Translations under genes and position numbers: made by a program
Notes under the pieces: generated by a model
Told to the model about the DNA's origin: nothing
The model's input: only the letters and a program-made list of their open reading frames with translations
Databases searched by the model: none
Shown here: one piece after another, positions 8,779 through 15,739 of the stretch
How positions within the stretch are numbered: the first letter of the stretch is position 1
Layout: every line of letters begins with the position of its first letter
NCBI RefSeq assembly: GCF_003265345.1
Contig: NZ_QFWW01000002.1
Span: 1-64,000, forward strand
Source of the DNA: Lentzea terrae
Lineage (GTDB): Bacteria; Actinomycetota; Actinomycetes; Mycobacteriales; Pseudonocardiaceae
Length of the DNA: 64,000 bases
Direction of reading: 5' to 3'

Positions 8779-9186
8779 ATGCGCAGCGAGGAGATCCAGG
8801 TCCGCACCGGTGCCGAAGAAGTCGTGCATGACCTGACGCGAGAGTGCGAGCGGTTCCTCAGCAGTGAGAACGGCGACGGCCTGCTGCACGTGTGGGTGCC
8901 GCACGCGACCGCCGGTGTCGCCATCATCGAGACGGGCGCGGGCAGTGACGACGACCTGCTGACCGCGTTGGAACGGATCCTGCCCCGCGACGTGAAGTGG
9001 CGGCACCGGCACGGCACCCCTGGCCACGGCCGTGACCACGTGATGCCCGCGCTGGTGCCGCCCTACGCGACGATCCCGGTGCTAGGCGGTGTGCTGGCGC
9101 TCGGCACGTGGCAGTCCATCTGCCTGGTCGACACCAACGTCGACAACCCCGTCCGCACGGTCCGGCTGAGCTTCCTTGCCGGCTAG
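8779..9186 (+). CDS. YjbQ family (UPF0047) protein
   Basis: A 135-residue member of the YjbQ/UPF0047 family, some members of which show secondary thiamine-phosphate synthase activity. It has the conserved VPHATAGVAIIE with its histidine, the HGTPGHGRDHVMPAL loop, and GTWQSICLVD near the end. The ATG at 8779 follows the acetyltransferase stop by four bases, so the two are probably one transcript. The last 105 bases overlap the 3' end of a minus-strand gene. Confidence 0.9.
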   Translation: MRSEEIQVRTGAEEVVHDLTRECERFLSSENGDGLLHVWVPHATAGVAIIETGAGSDDDLLTALERILPRDVKWRHRHGTPGHGRDHVMPALVPPYATIPVLGGVLALGTWQSICLVDTNVDNPVRTVRLSFLAG

Positions 9187-10059
9187 CTCAGCTTTCTTCA
9201 TGGCAAGCAGCACGAGCCCGACGAGCGCGATCCCGCCGAACACCCACCACTCGGTGCTGATCGAGCTGTCGTACATCAGGCTGCGCAGGCCTTCCGTGGA
9301 GAACCGGAACGGCGTCCACGACCACAGGACCGCTTTGTAGGCCGGGTTGAGCAGCTCCGGCACCTGGCCCGCCACCGCGGGCGCCATCAGGTAGAGCAGG
9401 CCGAGCACGCCCATCGCGCGGATGCCCAGGTGCTTGAACAGCCCGGCCTGCAGCAGTGCGAACGACACGGCGACTGCGAGCATGAAGGTCATTGCTTCTG
9501 TCGTGAACGTGACGCCCCACCAGGCCAGCAGCCCGACCACGACGCCTTCCACGAGCACTGCGGTGGTCAACGCCGCGAGCAGCCGGTGGCGGCGTCCCTT
9601 CAGCACCACGAACAGCAGTCCGGCGACCATGCCGCCGACCCACAGCAGCGCACTCGCCGCGAGTGGCGCCGTGCGTTCGGCAGCGGAGACGGCCTGGGTC
9701 TCGGTCTTCACCGGCAGTCCGGCGCCCTGCGCGACACCGGTCAGCACCTGCTGCGCGACCTGCGTGCCGGACGGGTTGACCGCGGGGTTGAGCCGGATCG
9801 TCGCCTGGCCTGGCGAGATCTCCAGAACGCCGTAGACCTCCTTGTCCGCCAACAGGGTCCGGGCTTCGTCGGCGGTCGCTGTTCTGATGTCGACCTCGGC
9901 CGAGTCGGCTGCTCTGACGCGTTCCGCGATCGGCGGAGGCGCCACGACGGCGAGCGGGATGTCGTGCGGGTGCACGGTGGCCTGCACGCCGAAAGTGAGC
10001 AGTCCCAGGAGAAACGCCACCACTGCGCCTGCGACGGCGGTGACCAGCGCGGTGCGCAT
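9082..10059 (-). CDS. ABC-2-like multi-pass membrane protein
   Basis: A 325-residue protein with an N-terminal membrane helix, a periplasmic-side domain of about 110 residues (ERVRAADSAEVDIRTATADEA) and four to six further helices, the layout of ABC-2 permease/YhgE-Pip-like proteins. No ATPase gene is next to it. ATG 10059 is chosen because GGAGG stands six bases upstream; an ATG at 10080 without a ribosome site is an alternative. Its 3' end overlaps yjbQ by 105 bases, so the last 30 residues (hydrophilic) may be an extension after loss of an earlier stop. Two TCAAnnnTTGA palindromes lie just upstream. Confidence 0.8.
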   Translation of the reverse strand: MRTALVTAVAGAVVAFLLGLLTFGVQATVHPHDIPLAVVAPPPIAERVRAADSAEVDIRTATADEARTLLADKEVYGVLEISPGQATIRLNPAVNPSGTQVAQQVLTGVAQGAGLPVKTETQAVSAAERTAPLAASALLWVGGMVAGLLFVVLKGRRHRLLAALTTAVLVEGVVVGLLAWWGVTFTTEAMTFMLAVAVSFALLQAGLFKHLGIRAMGVLGLLYLMAPAVAGQVPELLNPAYKAVLWSWTPFRFSTEGLRSLMYDSSISTEWWVFGGIALVGLVLLAMKKAELAGKEAQPDRADGVVDVGVDQADGLPRAERQHTA

Positions 10060-10079
10060 CACGAGCCTCCATTTGTTCA

Positions 10080-10138
10080 TCAAGCGTTGAATTTAGTTGG
10101 CACGGTACGCCCGACACGCTCATGAAGTCAACGGTTGA
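10080..10138. promoter_or_regulatory. Pair of TCAAnnnTTGA palindromes
   Basis: TCAAGCGTTGA at 10080-10090 and TCAACGGTTGA at 10128-10138 share the arms TCAA/TTGA around three bases and are 48 bp apart in the gap between the membrane protein gene and the divergent 10180 gene. They look like two operator sites for one dimeric regulator. The regulator is not identifiable here. Confidence 0.45.
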
Positions 10139-10166
10139 TGAATTAAGTCCTGTCAGACCCACCAGG

Positions 10167-10172
10167 TACCGT
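10167..10172 (+). promoter_or_regulatory. Putative -10 element of a leaderless gene
   Basis: TACCGT fits the TANNNT actinobacterial -10 consensus and ends seven bases before the GTG at 10180; no ribosome-binding site precedes that GTG, so the mRNA probably starts at the start codon. Confidence 0.45.
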
Positions 10173-10179
10173 TTGCCGC

Positions 10180-11139
10180 GTGACTTACCCAGGTGGCGGC
10201 GGACAGGGCGGCTGGAACGACCAGCAGGGCTGGGGCCAGCAGCAGGGTGACCACCCGAGCGGCGGCTACCAGACCGGCGGCTACCCGCAGACGGGTGGTT
10301 TCCCGCAGCAGGGCGGCTTCCCCGATCAGGGCGGCTTTCCGCAGCAGGGCTACGGGCAGTACGGCGGTCTCGGCGTCTACGGCGGGTTCGACAGCGAACC
10401 GCCGAAGAGCAAGAAGAAGCTCTGGCTGGTCATCGGCGCCGTGGTGCTGGTGCTGCTGGTCGGCGGCGGCGTGACCTGGTTCGTGCTCTCGCGCGACTCC
10501 GGCGACCCGAACGCGCAGAACAACCCGTCCACGCCCACGAGCGCCTCCTCGCAGCCGACCACCGGCAAGTGCAAGAACGACGACATGCAGTGCGTCGAGA
10601 CCTCGCTCGGCTACAACTACGAGGTCCCGAAGAACTGGGACGTCGTGTCCGAAGCGAAGATCCCGCTCGACAAGTTCCCCGGCATCTCGCTCACCGGCGT
10701 CACCACCTACGGCGACTACTCGTGCGAGGGCAAGTCGTTCACCAAGGGCACCAACGGCGGCGCGCTGCTGCCCAAGGGCGACATCAACCAGACCACGACC
10801 GACTTGGCCAAGGCCGTGGCGACGCAGTTCTACGCGTCGGGCGGCGACCCCCAGGTCACGGCGGCCCAGCCCAAGCCGGTGAAGATCCAGCACACCCAGA
10901 AGGACGGCAAGAAGGTCGTCGTCGACGGCGTGCAGGTGGACGCCACGGTCACCCAGACGGGCAACAAGTGCCTGGCGAGCAAGGGCATCGTCAAGGTCAT
11001 CGTGCTCAACGGCAGCAACAAGCTGCACGCGCTCGTCGTGAACGGCGACCTGGAGGGCGGCGGGGGCGGCGCGAACCCGCCGCTGCCCAAGGAGGCCGAG
11101 CTGCAGAAGATGGTCGACTCGCTGGTGCCGACCACGTAG
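10180..11139 (+). CDS. Membrane-anchored protein with Gly/Gln-rich N-terminus, unknown function
   Basis: A 319-residue protein: residues 1-70 are a Gly/Gln/Tyr/Pro-rich low-complexity tail with GGFPQQGG- and GGYP-type repeats, residues about 80-105 are a single membrane helix (WLVIGAVVLVLLVGGGVTWF), and the remainder is an exposed domain with paired cysteines (TGKCKNDDMQCVE, DYSCEGK, NKCLASKG). This layout is common in actinobacteria; I recognise no catalytic motif. GTG 10180 has no ribosome site but a -10-like TACCGT seven bases upstream, so a leaderless transcript is likely. Confidence 0.82.
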   Translation: MTYPGGGGQGGWNDQQGWGQQQGDHPSGGYQTGGYPQTGGFPQQGGFPDQGGFPQQGYGQYGGLGVYGGFDSEPPKSKKKLWLVIGAVVLVLLVGGGVTWFVLSRDSGDPNAQNNPSTPTSASSQPTTGKCKNDDMQCVETSLGYNYEVPKNWDVVSEAKIPLDKFPGISLTGVTTYGDYSCEGKSFTKGTNGGALLPKGDINQTTTDLAKAVATQFYASGGDPQVTAAQPKPVKIQHTQKDGKKVVVDGVQVDATVTQTGNKCLASKGIVKVIVLNGSNKLHALVVNGDLEGGGGGANPPLPKEAELQKMVDSLVPTT

Positions 11140-11154
11140 CAGGCCGGTCGGCTG

Positions 11155-11660
11155 GCGCGCCGCCGTTCGAGGGGACGGCGGCGAGACGTGCGCCCGCCAG
11201 CCGAGGCCAACGGCCCAACCCGCTCGTCGGCCAAGCCCGAACACCGCTCCGCACGCCGTCCGGGGGACGGCAGCAGGCTTGCGCACGCCCACCACCAGCC
11301 CGACGGCAGTACCGCGCGCTTCAGCTCACCAACACCGAAGGTTCGGGCTGCTTCTGCCGGCCACATCCAGCGCGGCGTGTTGCGTACCTCAGCTCTAGCG
11401 CGCCGCCGTTCGAGGGGGACGCGGCGAGAACTTGCGCGTGCCTGCCGCCCCAGGCCAGCGACACAACCGCGCTCAGCTCACCAACACCGAAGAGCCGGAT
11501 GCCGCACTGCCGACGCCCCCACCGCCTCACACGCGACGTCCACCACGGCCGTCGCCGACCGCAGCCATAGCCACGAACCACACCATCCCGCGCCACGTCC
11601 ACCGCGATGCGTCGCCGACCTCAGCCCTGACGCGCGCCGCCGTTCAACGGGACGGCGGCG
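11155..11660. repeat. Hairpin-repeat region: four GCCGCCGT/ACGGCGGC-type hairpins
   Basis: This 481-bp gap (11140-11620) holds no convincing gene. Instead a GC-rich hairpin recurs: 11159-11182 (GCCGCCGT, loop TCGAGGGG, ACGGCGGC), 11255-11271 (GCCGTCC, loop GGG, GGACGGC), 11402-11425 (one mispair) and 11636-11659, the last lying inside the 3' end of the AfsR-like gene. A 20-base tag beginning TCAGCTCACC occurs identically at 11321-11340 and 11473-11492. Hairpin plus tag recur with a spacing of 147-152 bp, so this is a degenerate tandem repeat. The open frames crossing it are unlike proteins. Confidence 0.7.
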
Positions 11661-14614
11661 GGCAGCGGGTTCTCCACGGTGATCTTCTCCAGCACCGCCA
11701 GCGCCTTGCTCTCCCACAGCGCCAGCCGCAGCTCCTGGAACGTCATCATCGCCTGCTCCACGATCGCGATCGCGTGGAACGTCTCCCCCCGCTGCGACAC
11801 CAGCTGCGCCAGGTCCAGCCGGATCCGCGCCGCCCCGACGCGGTCGAGGTTCTCCTCGCACAACCGGATCGCGCGCCGCAGCAACCGCCCGGCCTCCGCG
11901 AACATCCGCATCCGCCCGTGGATCAGCCCGAGCGAGTGCAGCGCGTAGCTCTCGCCCACGGTGTCGCCGGAGCGCTGCACCATGCCCAGCACCGACGTGA
12001 TCAGCTGCTGTGCCTGCTCGTACCGGCCCTGCACCAGCATGGCGCCACCGAGCCGGTACAGGACCTGGGCCTCGACCCGCGGGCTCGAGATCTCCCGGCA
12101 CATCCCCAAAGCGCCGCGCAACTGCCCCACCGCGAGCTCGTGTTCGCCGCGGTCCAACGACAGCTGGGCGAGCTGAGACACCACGTAGGCCTGACCCACG
12201 ACGTCGCCGACGCGTTTGAAGCCGGCCAGCGACTGCTCGAAGATCCGGGTCGCGACCTCCGGCCGGCCCTCGTTGTACTCCAGCAGCCCCAGGTTGCGGC
12301 GCACCAACGCCAGGCCGTGGCAGTCGTCGAGCTCGGTGAAGAGCTCCAGTGCGGGTTCCAACGCGGCCCGCGCCGTCTCCATGCGCCGCTGGCTGTGGTG
12401 CAGCGATCCGAGCGAGCAGAGCAGGGCCGCGGTGCCGCGCTTGTTGCCCGCCCTGCGCACGGCCTCCAACGCGCGTTCGTGGGTTTGCTGCCAGTCGTCG
12501 AGGTAGCTGCGGGTCTCGAACAACGTCACCAGCGTCATCGCGAGGTCCCAGCACAGCTCGTCCAAGCCCGCGTCGGCGGCCTGCAGCACGGCCGCGCAGA
12601 TGTTCGGGCGCTCGCTTTCCAGCCACCCCAACGGGTCCTGCAGCACCTGGTCCAGATACGGGGCGTGCGGCTGCCAGCGCTGGCCGTGGCCGTGCAGCAC
12701 GGTGAAGTCGCCGCCGTACAGCCGTTGGTGTGCCTGCTCGGCCATGGCGAGCCAGCCGCCGGCCACGCGTTCCACGGCGGCCAGTTGGGTGGCCGGGGAC
12801 TCGTGCACGGCCAGTTGTTCCTTGGCGAACAACCGGATCAGGTCGTGGAAGCGGTAGCGGGGCAAACCCGTGATGTCGCTGCCGACCACGTCCAGCAGCT
12901 GCGCGTCGACCAAGCGCTCCAGGAGGTCGAAGCCGCGGTGGCGGTCGTCGTCGGTGAGCGCGGAGGCCGTCCAGACCGGCAGGCTTTCCGCCTCCAGCAA
13001 CGACATCATTCGCATCACCCGGCACGTGTCGAGTTCCAGGCCGTCGTAGGTGAGCGAGAGGCTGGCGCGCACGACCATGTCGCCGTGCACCAGTTCGTCG
13101 AGGCGATGGCGTTCGTCGGCGAGACGTCCGACCATCGACGCCAACGTCCAGTGCGGGCGCGCGGCCAGTCGTGCGCCGATGATGCGCAACGCCAGGGGCA
13201 GACCTCCGACGACATCCACCAATGCCGATGCCGCAACGGGTTCGCTCTCCAGGCGCTGCGTGCCGATGATCCGGCCCAGCAGCTCGAGTGCGTCGTCGGA
13301 GTCCATGAAGTCGACGTCGACCAAATGAGATCCGGCGAGACCGGTCAACCGGGTCCGGCTCGTGACGACGACACCGCACGTCGGCGAACCCGGCAGCAGC
13401 TGGTGGACCTGCGACTCGCTGCCCGCGTCGTCGAGCACGACCAGCACCCGGCGGTTGGCGAGCATGCTGCGGTACATGTCCGCGCGCTCGTCCACACCAT
13501 CGGGCAACGTCGAGCCCACGGCGCCCAACGCGGACAGGAACCGGCCGAGCACCTCGGCCGGTGTGGCCGGTTGGGCCTGCGTACCGCGCAGGTCGCAGTA
13601 GAGCTGGCCGTCCGGGTAGGTCTCGGCGGCCACGCGGTGCGCGACGTGAACCGCGAGAGCGCTCTTACCGATACCTGCCTTTCCCGAGATGTTCACCACG
13701 GGCATGGTCAGGTGGTCGCCGGACAGCACCGTCTCGGCACGCGCCACGACGTCCTGGCGGCCGATGAAATCCGAGATGGTGGCCGGAAGCTGGTGCGGTG
13801 ACACGACGTTCTGCACGGTGACCGGGACCGGCTTCTCCTGCTCGAGGCGCAGCACCTCGTCGTCGGTCAGAATCGCCGTCTCGAGCTTGCGCAGCTGGTC
13901 GCTCGGTTCGAGACCGAGGTTCTCGATGAAGAGGTCGCGGCCGGTGCGGTAGACGTCGAGCGCCTCCGACTGCCGGCCGGACCGGTAGAGCGCGAGCATC
14001 AGCTGACCGCGCGGGCGTTCCCGCAGCGGGTGTTCGGTCACCATGCTCTGCAATTCACCGATGAGCGCGTGATGCCTGCCGAGCAACAACTCGATGTCGA
14101 CGCAGTTCTCCAGCACCGACAAGCGTTTCTCGTCCAGACGTAAAGCTTTGTTCTGCAACGTGGCCGCGGCGCCGCCGAGCGCTGGTCCGCGCCACAGCGC
14201 CAGTGCCTGCCGCAGGACCGCCGACGCCTCCTCCATGCGACCCTGGCGGACGGCGGCGTCCGAGTCGGCCACGCGGCGTTCGAAGAGGAAGGTGTCGATC
14301 TTGTCGCCGGCCACGCGCAGCAGGTAGCCGGGCTGCCGGGTCTCGATCTGGGCGTCGACGTCGACCCGTGCGAACTCCCGCCGGAGCGCGGACACGCAGA
14401 TCTGGATCTGCGCCCGCGCGGTCGACGGCGGGGTGTGCTCCCAGACGAGGTCGATCAGCTGGTCCATGCTGACCACGCGGTTGGCCTCGAGCAGCAGAGC
14501 GCCCAGGATCGTCTGCTGACGTCCCGGGGGCACCTGAACCTGCTCCTCGGCGCCGATGACCTCGATCGGACCGAGCAGCTTGAAGATCAGTTTTTCATCG
14601 GGGGCGGAGCTCAT
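11621..14614 (-). CDS. AfsR-type SARP regulator with NB-ARC ATPase and TPR domains
   Basis: A 997-residue AfsR-like regulator. Residues about 10-100 are the OmpR-type winged helix (FKLLGPIEVIG, STARAQIQICVSALRR), about 105-250 the bacterial transcriptional activation domain, about 290-600 an NB-ARC ATPase with P-loop GKAGIGKSALA (near 309), Walker B RVLVVLDDA and GLPL-type GGLPLALRI, and the rest TPR repeats. AfsR proteins activate secondary metabolism promoters and are often tuned by Ser/Thr kinases. The ATG at 14614 is the first good start and matches the family N-terminus. The stop-proximal bases are part of the downstream hairpin-repeat family. It faces an 800-bp AT-richer intergenic region shared with the DTPW-peptide gene; no antibiotic gene cluster lies nearby. 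Confidence 0.93.
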   Translation of the reverse strand: MSSAPDEKLIFKLLGPIEVIGAEEQVQVPPGRQQTILGALLLEANRVVSMDQLIDLVWEHTPPSTARAQIQICVSALRREFARVDVDAQIETRQPGYLLRVAGDKIDTFLFERRVADSDAAVRQGRMEEASAVLRQALALWRGPALGGAAATLQNKALRLDEKRLSVLENCVDIELLLGRHHALIGELQSMVTEHPLRERPRGQLMLALYRSGRQSEALDVYRTGRDLFIENLGLEPSDQLRKLETAILTDDEVLRLEQEKPVPVTVQNVVSPHQLPATISDFIGRQDVVARAETVLSGDHLTMPVVNISGKAGIGKSALAVHVAHRVAAETYPDGQLYCDLRGTQAQPATPAEVLGRFLSALGAVGSTLPDGVDERADMYRSMLANRRVLVVLDDAGSESQVHQLLPGSPTCGVVVTSRTRLTGLAGSHLVDVDFMDSDDALELLGRIIGTQRLESEPVAASALVDVVGGLPLALRIIGARLAARPHWTLASMVGRLADERHRLDELVHGDMVVRASLSLTYDGLELDTCRVMRMMSLLEAESLPVWTASALTDDDRHRGFDLLERLVDAQLLDVVGSDITGLPRYRFHDLIRLFAKEQLAVHESPATQLAAVERVAGGWLAMAEQAHQRLYGGDFTVLHGHGQRWQPHAPYLDQVLQDPLGWLESERPNICAAVLQAADAGLDELCWDLAMTLVTLFETRSYLDDWQQTHERALEAVRRAGNKRGTAALLCSLGSLHHSQRRMETARAALEPALELFTELDDCHGLALVRRNLGLLEYNEGRPEVATRIFEQSLAGFKRVGDVVGQAYVVSQLAQLSLDRGEHELAVGQLRGALGMCREISSPRVEAQVLYRLGGAMLVQGRYEQAQQLITSVLGMVQRSGDTVGESYALHSLGLIHGRMRMFAEAGRLLRRAIRLCEENLDRVGAARIRLDLAQLVSQRGETFHAIAIVEQAMMTFQELRLALWESKALAVLEKITVENPLPAAVPLNGGARQG

Positions 14615-15412
14615 GACGGACGACCCCTCGCGCCTTTATCTCTCGCAAAGCCCCAACACCTCACGCTCCGGACGTTTCCCGTTACGGTTTCTCCGTGACG
14701 GAATTACACTTTACGGATGCGGCGTCACTCAGTTCATTGCCATCCGGTCCGAAAAACGCGGAAAAAGGCACACCCAGGGCGTCACCTCAAGATCGGTCAA
14801 CAATATGAAAATGTTTCACTTCCCGTCGTTGACCTCCCGTTAACTGCACCGAAAGTTGGCCACTTGGATGGGTGATGATCTCCAAAGTTAGCCCTGGCAG
14901 GGAAAACTGTCAAGATCCTTCTTGTGTATCAGCACACGATCCACCATAATGCACGCGATCTCAATAGGCATCTCATTTGGAGATGATCGGATCAGCGACA
15001 TCGGGGCAGATCAAGCAGTACGTGTGCCCGAGAATTCACAGGTGTCGGCGGCGGCTTCAGCACGATCGTACGTCATGGCGCCAGACATCCTGAACGACTC
15101 ATCGAGGTTACTCCGAGCGGCACAAGCCGTTCGTTCGGATCGCTAACCGCACCCAACCATTGCGGTACACCGCACCTAATTCCTCGGATAAGCCACCACC
15201 CTGCGTAGTAACAGCTGTTTGCTGACCGGCGGATCAGCCGCCGAGGCGTCTCAACTGGCCACTTCAGTCCCGCCATCACGGCCGATTGATACGCGGTGGG
15301 TGCGCGATAGAGCGGCGATGGGCGGCACTCCTAACTTCGTTCTCAGACGCCGCTCGAAGGTGTCTGAAGCAGAACTCGAAGCCAAGGTCCGACCAAGCAC
15401 GAGGAGGCCGAC
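14615..15412. other. 800-bp AT-richer intergenic region between divergent regulators
   Basis: This stretch is clearly lower in GC than its surroundings and holds no frame with actinobacterial codon use. It must carry the promoters of the AfsR-type gene (minus) and of the DTPW-peptide gene (plus). Three TTACGG-like heptamers (14681-14687, 14695-14701, 14710-14716) are spaced 14-15 bp, which is not the 11-bp step of SARP sites. A 74-codon frame at 14922-15146 has poor codon bias and is not called. Low GC may point to foreign origin or to a regulator-bound silenced region. Confidence 0.6.
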
Positions 15413-15694
15413 ATGATCCGCAAGACGACCGCAGCCGCTCTGGTTCTCTCCGCCGTCCCCGCGGCCCTGGCGCTTTCCCTCTTCTCCGGAACCGCGCAGG
15501 CCGACGACACCCCGTGGAGCAAGGGCCTCGACGGGGACACGCCGTGGGGCAAGGTCATCGCCGACGACGACACCCCGTGGAGCCGCGGCCTCAGCGCCTC
15601 CGACGACGACACGCCGTGGAGCAAGACCGTCACGCTCCCCTCCCTCCCGTCCGACGACGACACCCCGTGGGACGACGACACCCCCTGGAGCTGA
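15413..15694 (+). CDS. Secreted repeat peptide with six D-T-P-W motifs
   Basis: A 93-residue precursor. Residues 1-30 are a clear Sec signal peptide (MIRKTTAAALVLSAV, cleavage expected after TAQA30). The mature 63 residues contain six D(D)TPW motifs with Trp at 35, 45, 56, 69, 86 and 92; four are followed by S/G plus Lys or Arg (WSK, WGK, WSR, WSK). Acidic DD/DDD clusters precede each motif. The ATG has GAGGAGG five bases upstream. Forty-five bases downstream starts a SARP-family regulator on the same strand, suggesting an operon. I know no characterised protein with this repeat; it could be a binding or signalling peptide, a peptide natural-product precursor, or a cell-surface repeat. No modifying enzyme is encoded nearby. 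Confidence 0.82.
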   Translation: MIRKTTAAALVLSAVPAALALSLFSGTAQADDTPWSKGLDGDTPWGKVIADDDTPWSRGLSASDDDTPWSKTVTLPSLPSDDDTPWDDDTPWS

Positions 15695-15739
15695 TCACTC
15701 CCCGTCCGTCCGGATAACAACCTGTGGGAGGCCAGGACC

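Noticed and set aside
10569-11570. Long plus-strand frame crossing the hairpin repeats
   Set aside because: It is a shadow of the 10180 gene that continues by chance through repeat DNA; its repeated peptide pieces follow from the DNA repeats.
14681-14716. SARP binding repeats upstream of the AfsR-like gene
   Set aside because: TTACGG-like heptamers are spaced 14-15 bp instead of the 11-bp step, so the match is weak.
14922-15146. 74-codon plus-strand frame in the AT-richer gap
   Set aside because: No ribosome site, poor codon bias, no recognisable motif.
15413-15694. Radical-SAM cyclophane RiPP similar to darobactin because of WSK motifs
   Set aside because: The W-S-K/R tripeptides are suggestive, but there is no radical SAM enzyme or exporter nearby and the precursor has a Sec signal peptide, unlike such precursors.
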